From NCBI GenBank assembly GCA_001275005.1, contig JWZX01000718.1:1-11302 (forward strand): a stretch of DNA of 11,302 bases. The letters are read 5' to 3'. Below, one piece after another: positions 1-6,200 of the stretch. Numbering within the stretch: position 1 is the first letter of the stretch; each line of letters opens with the position of its first letter. Source of the DNA: Chrysochromulina tobinii (lineage: Eukaryota > Haptophyta > Prymnesiales > Chrysochromulinaceae). Both the position numbers and the translations under genes were made by a program. Under the pieces are notes generated by a model, which had not been told where the DNA came from, ran no database searches, and saw only the letters and a list, made by a program, of their open reading frames with translations.

Positions 1-2
1 CA

Positions 3-275
3 TCGATCGGTAACTGGCTCCCCGGCACGTTCATCATGGCGCTCGGCCTCTCCACCATCTATGGCAGCATGTTCAAGAAAGTCGACCGCTACCTCAATCT
101 CAACCACTTATCGAATTGCTCAACCGTTTCGCACCCAAAGGCGGACCTAGAGAGCGGCGCGAAGCCGAAGGTGGTGAAGATCATCAGCGCAACTCCCACG
201 CAACTCGTCGCTACGAGCGATATCCCAGCAAAATCGCGCACCATTCGGGCCGACAGTGCAACTGCAGACGACTGA
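3..275 (+). CDS. 3' end of an unrecognised gene, possible membrane protein (partial)
   Basis: Seen: an open frame enters from the left edge at base 3 and stops with TGA at 273-275, giving 90 residues. The first part, to about base 105, has mostly G or C at third codon positions, like the other genes here. It contains a hydrophobic stretch with the core WLPGTFIMALGLSTIYGSMF, followed by a basic segment (KKVDRYLN), as at the end of a last membrane helix. The rest is polar and low in complexity. Inference: the C-terminal exon of a membrane protein such as a transporter. I do not recognise the family. An ATG at 36 lies in the frame, but the frame is open upstream of it, so it need not be the start. 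An intron could end further left, outside the window. The region after base 105 could also be misread if a splice site was missed. Confidence 0.45.
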   Translation, partial: SIGNWLPGTFIMALGLSTIYGSMFKKVDRYLNLNHLSNCSTVSHPKADLESGAKPKVVKIISATPTQLVATSDIPAKSRTIRADSATADD

Positions 276-898
276 TCTGGATGATGGATCTGTGTTTAAA
301 TCCAGCACAGAGCCACAGACTCAATACCAGAGCTCCTTCCTTCTGGGGCGGAAATGCGGGAAGCAAACAAGAGTAGCGCATGATGGATTGCGCCGAAGAA
401 GGGGGTTTTGCTTTGTCTCCAGCACATGTCGGATCGCCAGCGGATCGCGGTGATAGAGAGATAGACACAGGGGGACGGCGGACTCGGCGGCTCCGGCAGC
501 ATGGGGTTAGACGATCGGAGCGAGGTGAATGTGGAGGAGCAGCAGGAGAGGATGCGGGAAATCGGATCAAAGCATACCATCAGGGGGTGCAGGCGACCAC
601 TGGTCACACAGGGTCGCGAGATAGTCCGATAGTGGGGAAGGGAGCATGAAGGGAGCAAGAGGGATTTGGGTGAAGGTAATGGGCCTTAGATAATAAGCGC
701 GGGTGCTGACGTGTATGTCAAGAATCCCGAGTGGACCCGAGGTGTACTCCGAGGCGTACCCCCCCATTATTGTTCGCGCAAAGAAGGCCCCATTGGCGAA
801 GGACTCGACACTCGAGGCACGCCTCTTCACAGCCCGCCCACTTTTGCCAACACCGACTCGCGCGCCGACATCGCGCTGCGCGCGCGCGCGCATCCGTC
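276..898. other. Intergenic region and PSMD13 upstream region
   Basis: No gene is convincing in these 623 bases. It should hold the 3' UTR of the left gene and the promoter of PSMD13. An ATTGG pentamer (inverted CCAAT box) lies at 792-796, about 105 bases before the PSMD13 ATG, and a CG-dinucleotide run lies at about 877-891, just before that ATG; both could be chance. A 43-codon ORF at 501-632 (+) has fairly coding-like composition at its start but no recognisable partner exons. Antisense frames are open here too, without motifs. Confidence 0.5.
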
Positions 899-2215
899 AT
901 GGCACACGATGCAAAGAGTGCGCGCGCCGCATCCGCCAGACCCGTCCTGCTGCACCGGCAGACCCGTCCTGCTGCACCGGCAGACCCGTCCTGCTGCACC
1001 GCCAGGCAGGCGTGCGCACGCTTCCTCACGTGCTCTCTCGCTTCGCTCTCTCTTGCGTGCGCAGCCAAGGCGATCCTGAGCTTCCTGGAGGCCAAGGCTG
1101 CTGACTTCCCTCACGTCGCGGGCGAGCTGGTGCAAATGTCCGAACTGTACACGCGCAAGCTCTGGCATCAGATCACGCTCCTGCTACTGGCCGTCTCCGA
1201 GATGGACGGCGTCGGGTCGCTGCTGCAGCCACTGTATGAGACCTTTGTGAGCGACTTCAAGCACCGGCTCAACAAGCTGGCACTCGCACGGCTGCAGGTG
1301 GCCGTGACGAAGCAGATGGGCTCGCTCTCACAGCAGACCTTCTTTTGCACCTCGTGCGCCGAGGAGGCTAAAAAGGAGGACAAGCAAGCGCACAGCTACC
1401 TGCTGTGCGAGCTCGCGCGCATGCTGCTGGAGGGCTCCGAGGTGGCTGGGGCCAAGGAGCGCCTTGACCAGGCGGCCGAGTACCTCGAGGGCGCGGCGGG
1501 CGTCGAGGCGATGGTGCAGGCCTCGTATTACCGCGCGTGGGCGAGCTACTACAAGATCAAGGGCCCCGCGGCCGAGTTTTACCAAAAGGCGCTGCTGCTG
1601 CTCGCGTACGCGCCGCTCGAGCAGATGACGCAGGACGAGAAGCTGACGATCTCCTTCGACCTGGGAATCGCGGCGCTCGTGGGCGAGGGGCTGTACAACT
1701 TCGGCGAGCTGCTCGAGCATCCGGTGGTCGCTACGCTCGAACAGACGCAGTTCGCTTGGCTCGCTGATCTACTACGCGCCTTCAATGCGGGCGACATTGC
1801 ACAGTACGAGGCACTCGTGATGGCCCACCGCGCGAGCCTCGAGGACCAGCCGGCGCTTCTCGCGAATACGACGTTCCTGAAGGAGAAGATCACCCTCATG
1901 TTCCTCACGCAGATGCTCTTTGCGCGCATCGGCCCGTCGGGCGAGCGCACAGTCCCTTTTCAGGCCATCGCTGAGGGCGCGCGCCTGCAGGTGAGCGAGG
2001 TGGAGCTGCTCGTGATGCGCGCGCTCTCGCTGGGGCTGATCAGGGGCACGCTCGACGAGGTGGACCAGACGCTACGTGTCCACTGGGTGCAGCCGCGCGT
2101 CCTCGCCAAGGAGCAGATCGGGCTCATGTCCGAGCGGCTGAAAACATGGACCGAGACTGTGCAGAAGACCCTCGTGTTCCTTGAGAACGAGACGCCCGAG
2201 TTTGCCACGAGCTGA
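899..2215 (+). CDS. PSMD13: 26S proteasome non-ATPase regulatory subunit 13 (Rpn9)
   Basis: Role (family knowledge): Rpn9 is a PCI-domain subunit of the lid of the 19S regulatory particle, acting in ubiquitin-dependent protein degradation. Exons: 899-917 and 1065-2215, giving 389 residues; human PSMD13 has 376 and yeast Rpn9 393. The 147-nt intron starts GTGCGCGC and ends TGCGTGCGCAG. The split codon (A plus CC) joins MAHDAKT to KAILSFLEAK, and the phases match. Family landmarks seen: LYTRKLWHQ near residue 37, GEGLYNFGELLEHPV from 213, VSEVELLVMRALSLGL from 316 and WVQPRVL from 347. The PCI/winged-helix region covers roughly residues 190-355. ATG 899 is the first ATG in the frame. The intron has no in-frame stop, so unspliced RNA would also be open; the intron call rests on the family N-terminus, which has no counterpart for those 49 residues. 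Identity is very secure; the first exon is well supported but not proven. Confidence 0.95.
   Translation: MAHDAKSARAASARPVLLHRQTRPAAPADPSCCTARQACARFLTCSLASLSLACAAKAILSFLEAKAADFPHVAGELVQMSELYTRKLWHQITLLLLAVSEMDGVGSLLQPLYETFVSDFKHRLNKLALARLQVAVTKQMGSLSQQTFFCTSCAEEAKKEDKQAHSYLLCELARMLLEGSEVAGAKERLDQAAEYLEGAAGVEAMVQASYYRAWASYYKIKGPAAEFYQKALLLLAYAPLEQMTQDEKLTISFDLGIAALVGEGLYNFGELLEHPVVATLEQTQFAWLADLLRAFNAGDIAQYEALVMAHRASLEDQPALLANTTFLKEKITLMFLTQMLFARIGPSGERTVPFQAIAEGARLQVSEVELLVMRALSLGLIRGTLDEVDQTLRVHWVQPRVLAKEQIGLMSERLKTWTETVQKTLVFLENETPEFATS
918..1064 (+). other. PSMD13 intron 1, stop-free and 147 nt long
   Basis: Donor A|GTGCGCGC at 918 and acceptor TGCGTGCGCAG ending at 1064. The last half is pyrimidine-rich (CTCTCTCGCTTCGCTCTCTC). 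The length is 49 codons with no stop in the PSMD13 frame, so splicing and retention both keep the frame. The intron carries three tandem copies of a 22-bp unit. Confidence 0.8.
940..1005 (+). repeat. 22-bp minisatellite, three copies, inside PSMD13 intron 1
   Basis: Copies lie at 940-961, 962-983 and 984-1005. Each begins ACCCGTCCTGCTGCACC. The first two are identical; the third differs by one base near its end (GCCAG for GGCAG). Each copy ends in CAG, so it also supplies a possible splice acceptor. Confidence 0.95.
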
Positions 2216-2722
2216 GCAGCGGCCGCGACGCGCGCGGGGGCGCGGATGGAGTGGCGGCGACCTGCTCTGAGATGTGTGGGCTGTGGCCGCGGTCCGGTGG
2301 CCGGGCGGCTCCGTCTGCGTCGTCTCTGCTCCTTGCGCGGCACGTCGTGCGGCTCATGTGGTCACTGTCAGTTGCGAGTTGGATTTCGCGTTTTGGTAAC
2401 AATTGTTTGGTAACACGCGAGTGTCATCCGATGAAGGTCTTGCGTTTCCGATTTCTATTTCTCAGTCTCCGGGAGACGCCTCGATCCGCTCGCCCGCCCA
2501 GCGCCGAGATCTCAATAGTATCTCAGTATATTACGGCAAGAGCTTAGTGCATGGGTCAAATGAGTTACGGCAAAAGTCCAAATGCATTAATCGGATCCAT
2601 TCCACGAGACGTCAAGAAATCAGCGTCTCCTCCCGGCTCCAAAGGAGGATCAAGGAGGGCGGATCTAGGGGAGAGTTTTGCAGAACGCCGCGCCCCTCAT
2701 ACGAGGGCCCTCGTGACGACGC
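2216..2722. other. Intergenic region between PSMD13 and the phosphatase gene, with two direct-repeat pairs
   Basis: It should hold the PSMD13 3' UTR and the phosphatase promoter and leader. TTTGGTAACA occurs twice at 2392-2401 and 2406-2415, a 14-base spacing. A longer imperfect pair starts TTACGGCAAGAGC at 2531 and TTACGGCAAAAGT at 2565, both ending in TGCAT. Several short frames start in the second half (for example ATG 2551) but show no family motifs. No other gene is seen. Confidence 0.5.
2392..2415 (+). repeat. Direct repeat TTTGGTAACA x2
   Basis: Two exact 10-base copies at 2392-2401 and 2406-2415 separated by ATTG, in a locally AT-rich stretch about 180 bases after the PSMD13 stop. 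It could be a regulatory element or part of the 3' UTR; the sequence does not say which. Confidence 0.6.
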
Positions 2723-4699
2723 ATGGAAGCCGAGCCCATCAGCCCAAACTCGCAGGCGCTCTCCCATGCGGTGCAGTCCAAGCTGCATCGATGGTGCAGC
2801 CTTGGCGAGGCGCCCGAATATTATGACCTTTGCAACCGGTGAGCAGCCACCACTGGGTGCAGGCTTTGCGCGCGCGCGCTTGGTGCGTGCCTTGGGCCTC
2901 ACCGCGCGCTGATTTCACGCGTGTTTGCGCAGCGGGCCGCACAAGCCCACCGTCTCGCACCCTCTCAACCGCTTTGGCGGCAACATGGGCCCGTACGTGG
3001 ACGCGATGCTGCCTCTTAGGTCGGTCGAGTACATCAACGCGTCGCCCCATCGACAACCTGGGCGAGGGCGCACCCCTGGTTCGTGGCCACCATGTGCCCC
3101 AAGCGCGAGACGTTTGCGCACTTTTGGTCCATGGTGTGGGAGATGGGCTCGCGCGTGATCATCAACCTGACGCACGAGCGCGACCGCGTAGGCTCCGGAC
3201 CGAGCGACAAGCGCGAGCGGTACTGGCCGCCGTTTAATGACGTGGACGAGCGCGAGCTCGCGCACTGGCCCATACTGCCGCGCACCCTCTTCACCGAGTC
3301 GTGCGAGCAGGTGCCCGCGCTCCTGCGCTACGCAATCGAGCTCTCAGGACCGGTGCCACGCGACGGCGGCCCGCGGCCCACACGCGTGGTCGCACTGTAC
3401 TGGTATTCTCGCTGGATCGACTTCCCGTCATCGACCTCGATCGGCTCGCGCCCGTTTTATGAGAACGCGTGGGCCGTGCTGCACATTGCGATGCACGTGA
3501 ACTCAGAGTTGGTGCGTCGCCTCGTCCCACCCGTCCCCCTCCCCCCCCTTGCCCCGCCCCCCAACATCCCCTCGCCCCTCGCGCCCCCCACCTCGGCAGC
3601 ATGAACTCGGCCAGAAGCATTGGGCAGTGTGCCACTGCTCGGCGGGGGTAGGACGCACGGGCACGTTCATTGCGCTGACGCGGCTGCTGCGCCTGCTTCC
3701 GACGGTGGCCGACGAGCCTTCGCTGGACAAGGCGATCACTGCTACGATCGAGGCGATGCGCGACAGGTACTCTTTCTCAGGATGGACCTCTGATTGTCTC
3801 CCTCATCAGATACTCTTTCTCAGGATGGCCCTCTGATGACCCCCTCTGATCAGCCCCTCTGATGACCCTTCTGATGACCCCCTCTGATTGTCTCCCTCAT
3901 CAGGCGTCTGTGGATGGTCAAGACGGACATCGAGTACGCGACCCTCTATGCGGCGGTGCTTCTGCGCCTGCGCAACCCGGATCCGGACGAATTCGCGCTC
4001 ACGTGGCCCCTCAAAGACGGTGCGAGGACCGTCACCTTCGATCGCGACCGCTTTTCCCCCCGAGCGGGGCTGTTCAACCCAACCCCGAAGCTCGAGCTCG
4101 ATGCAGCCATGGAGGATCAGGAGAGCACGGACCCTTCGGTCATGGCGACGCTCGCGGCTGTGGAAGCAGCAGCCAAAGAGAGAGCGTCGCCCGCGCACCG
4201 CCAAGTGGGCGCCGTAGCGGGCGAGCCAACTGCCGTCCGCAAGGTGACGTCCTCCAAAGACGCCCACCACGGCGCCCGACCCGTGCCTTTGCATCAAGTG
4301 CTCACCACGGCGCCTCTCCCTTCTTCACAGGTGCCTTCACAGGTGCCGTCCTCGACGACGGCCAAAGACGGCAGCAGTGGCGTCAATGCCGGAGGTAGAC
4401 AGTCCGGCGGAGGTGGCATTGAGCTTCCGGCGCATGGGGCATCGCTGCACGTGCGCACGCCAGAGGAGGAGGACGAGAACGCCATCGGAGGAGACGCGGC
4501 CGCGGCTCGGGGTCCCCTCGTACCACCCAGCGGTCTGCACTCTGCGCTGCGCACCTCGCATGCCGGCGCTCGCGGCCCTGCCTTCATGCCGAGCCTCGAG
4601 GACTACGTCCCAGAGGACTGGGTGGACAACTCGGCCGACTGCGCGAAATACATCGGCGTTGACGTGTCCTCGAGCGCGAATGCACCAAAGCCGAGCTGA
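2723..4699 (+). CDS. Divergent protein tyrosine phosphatase, with two frame breaks in exon 2
   Basis: Role (family knowledge): classical PTPs remove phosphate from phosphotyrosine through a cysteine in HCX5R. Exons: 2723-2838, 2933-3511, 3600-3766 and 3904-4699; all introns are GT-AG and the phases fit. Landmarks in order: LNRFGG, EYINAS, WFVATMCPKRETFAHFW, RERYWPP, WIDFP (WPD-loop position), HCSAGVGRTGTF (Cys codon 3636-3638), MRDRRLWMVKTDIEY (Q-loop). Exon 2 needs two frame changes, each equal to one extra C, in CCCC runs at 3045-3048 and 3073-3076. Read literally, the frame ends at 3156-3158, before the active site. Either the assembly has homopolymer errors or the gene is a recent pseudogene. 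Allowing for the two breaks, the reading spans about 551 residues. The last ~260 residues, after the Q-loop, are low-complexity and probably disordered. No signal peptide or membrane helix is visible. The loop changes (WPD to WID, Q-loop Gln to Glu) suggest altered catalysis. Family call is firm; intactness is not. Confidence 0.85.
3768..3903 (+). repeat. Repeats in phosphatase intron 3, including a duplicated splice acceptor
   Basis: Nearly the whole 137-nt intron (3767-3903) is repetitive. A 27-base unit starting TACTCTTTCTCAGGATGG occurs at 3768-3794 and 3811-3837 with one mismatch. A 23-base unit ending GTCTCCCTCATCAG occurs identically at 3787-3809 and 3881-3903; the second copy is the acceptor used by the family-consistent exon join. 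Between them are several degenerate copies of CCTCTGATGACC. Confidence 0.9.
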
Positions 4700-4812
4700 C
4701 GGCACATGGGCGCCGAAAGCGCGCGCGGTCGTCAAGGCGTCACTATCCCGGTCTGAGCCGACGAGATCGAGCAAATTCATCCCCTATATGATCTCAACGC
4801 ACAAGGGGGGGG

Positions 4813-4834
4813 ATCTACAACGCATCTACAACGC
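4813..4834 (+). repeat. Tandem duplication of ATCTACAACGC
   Basis: Two exact 11-base copies at 4813-4823 and 4824-4834, directly after a run of eight G residues. Confidence 0.85.
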
Positions 4835-4852
4835 ATAGGGGGTAAGCCCTCT

Positions 4853-4890
4853 GTGACTTGGACACTCAAGTCACCGAGGGTTTACTCGGT
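4853..4890 (+). other. Two adjacent hairpins downstream of the phosphatase gene
   Basis: The first has a perfect 8-bp stem, GTGACTTG (4853-4860) with CAAGTCAC (4867-4874), and a 6-base loop. The second has a 6-bp stem, ACCGAG (4873-4878) with CTCGGT (4885-4890), and a 6-base loop; it shares two bases with the first. They lie 154 bases after the stop codon, where a 3' UTR would be expected. Function is unknown. Confidence 0.5.
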
Positions 4891-5026
4891 ATCCCCCCGG
4901 CTCTCGCGCGGCTGTGTGCGACTGTGCGTACGGGGGGTGGGTGGATGGCGCACATGGCGGTTGCCGAGGCGGAGAAGCAACTCAGAACAGTACACACGGC
5001 ACGGTACGGTAGTTACAAGTACAACT

Positions 5027-5064
5027 CGTGTCAACGCGTGTCACAACGTGTCAACACGTCAACC
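5027..5064 (+). repeat. Cluster of CGTGTCAAC-like words upstream of NAA40
   Basis: CGTGTCAAC begins at 5027, CGTGTCACAAC at 5037, CGTGTCAAC at 5047 and CGTCAACC at 5057, a spacing of exactly 10 bases. The last copy ends about 130 bases before the NAA40 ATG, so it may be a promoter-proximal element, or simply a degraded minisatellite. Confidence 0.6.
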
Positions 5065-5194
5065 CGTGCCTTCGATCCTTTTTTGTCCCGTCGGCGACCG
5101 CGCCGAGGGGGGGGCGATCAACGAGAACGACGCATCGCATCGGGCCTTCGGCAGACCGCCCGCTCGGGTTTCTCTAAATTCGGCCTCGGGAAAA

Positions 5195-6069
5195 ATGTCG
5201 CCAGCCAAGCCACAGACCGATCGCTATCGCATAGCCACAGGGCGCCTCGCCGAGCTCGCAGCGGTTACGTCGCCGCCTTCATCGTGCGAGCTGCACCATG
5301 GAGACACGCTCGATGCCACGCTGCGCCGGCAGTGCCTCGACCTTGCGCGGCGCAACCTTCAGGGTTTTGCAATTTGGGACGGAGCCGGAAAGCGAGAGGA
5401 GCTTTGCCATGAGGACACGCGGGTGGTCGCGCTCCGGCAAGGGGGCGGTCTACTCGGTTATGCTACGTACCGCCTTACCAAGGAGGAGGGTGTCGACGTC
5501 GCCTACCTTTACGAATTGCACCTCGAGGAGCGCGCAAGAGGCCTTCGGTATGCGCTCACTCAAACTCCGCACTCGCGCACAATCGCGCAAGCTCCTTGGG
5601 CACGCCCAGCCATCCCCGCACGCCACAATGTATGCTCACCTGCCGCGAGAGAGGCGTCCAAACCTACAGATTAGGCTCGGCGCTCGTCGAAGAGGTCGAG
5701 CAACGTGGGCGCCAGGGGGGGGCCGCTGGCTTAATGCTAACCGTCCACCTGGCCAACGAGTCGGCGCGACGCTTCTACACAGACAAACTACACTTCGAGG
5801 TCTCACCAATCTCACCTGCGAGCTGCGCCCCGCCTGTGCTCGCGGCCGGCTGCGACTACGAGGTGCTGCAGCGGCTGTGGGACCTGGCCGCCCGCTCCCG
5901 GCTACAAAAGCGCGGCGCGGAGGCCCGCCGGGAGCTGTACACGCGAGAGATCGAGCAAGGCCGGCTGAAGGTGAGCCTCGTCATGAAGCGAGGCGGGGCG
6001 ACGGGCGAGGCGGCCGGCGAGTCCGTCGGCGCTGCCGAAAGTTGGCAGCGCAAAAAGAGTAGGAGATGA
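5195..6069 (+). CDS. NAA40: N-alpha-acetyltransferase 40-like (NatD), GNAT family
   Basis: Role (family knowledge): NAA40/NatD acetylates the N-terminal serine of histones H4 and H2A using acetyl-CoA. Exons: 5195-5547 and 5670-6069, giving 250 residues (human 237). The 122-nt intron starts GTATGC and ends CCTACAG; the split codon CG|A joins the parts. Landmarks matching human NAA40: KREEL (66-70; human KREEM), AYLYELHLEE (103-112; human LYCYEVQLES), LGSALVEE (119-126) at the acetyl-CoA loop, MLTV (140-143), then N147...ARRFY and FEVSPISP, and CDYEVL near the end. The two tyrosines of YLY align with human Tyr136 and Tyr138. Arg118, made by the split codon, falls where the RxxGxG motif normally has its first glycine. 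The C-terminus is basic (KKSRR). ATG 5195 is the first in the frame and is preceded by AAAA. The identification was made by eye from several ordered motifs; a closely related GNAT is possible but less likely. Confidence 0.85.
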
Positions 6070-6200
6070 TGAACCGTGCGCGGCGACGACCGCGAACAGC
6101 GGGCCAGCGCGTTACTTAACGAGTTACAGTGTTCCCATTAAGATATATAGTCTTTAACTACTCGAATTACCTCGCGGCACGCGGGGCCTGAGTGTTCAGT
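6070..6200. other. Short convergent intergenic spacer
   Basis: These 131 bases separate the stop codons of two convergent genes, so both 3' UTRs must lie or overlap here. The middle is locally AT-rich (TTAAGATATATAGTC). No AATAAA is seen on either strand. Confidence 0.6.

Larger units (their letters stand above)
4700..5194. other. Intergenic region between the phosphatase and NAA40-like genes
   Basis: It should hold the phosphatase 3' UTR and the NAA40 promoter. It contains an 11-base tandem duplication (4813-4834), two adjacent hairpins (4853-4890) and a cluster of CGTGTCAAC-like words (5027-5064). One + frame is open from 4853 into the NAA40 start but has no ATG before 5195. No separate gene is supported. 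Confidence 0.5.

Noticed and set aside
940-1005. Three regular 22-bp repeats as a CRISPR array
   Set aside because: The copies are directly adjacent with no spacers and lie within an intron of a eukaryotic gene.
3768-3903. CTGATGA words on the minus strand of intron 3, recalling a hammerhead ribozyme core
   Set aside because: The second conserved core segment and stems are missing; the words come from the tandem repeat.
4853-5194. Upstream extension of NAA40 in the same open frame
   Set aside because: There is no ATG in it and the peptide is not family-like; the frame is open only because stops are rare in GC-rich DNA.
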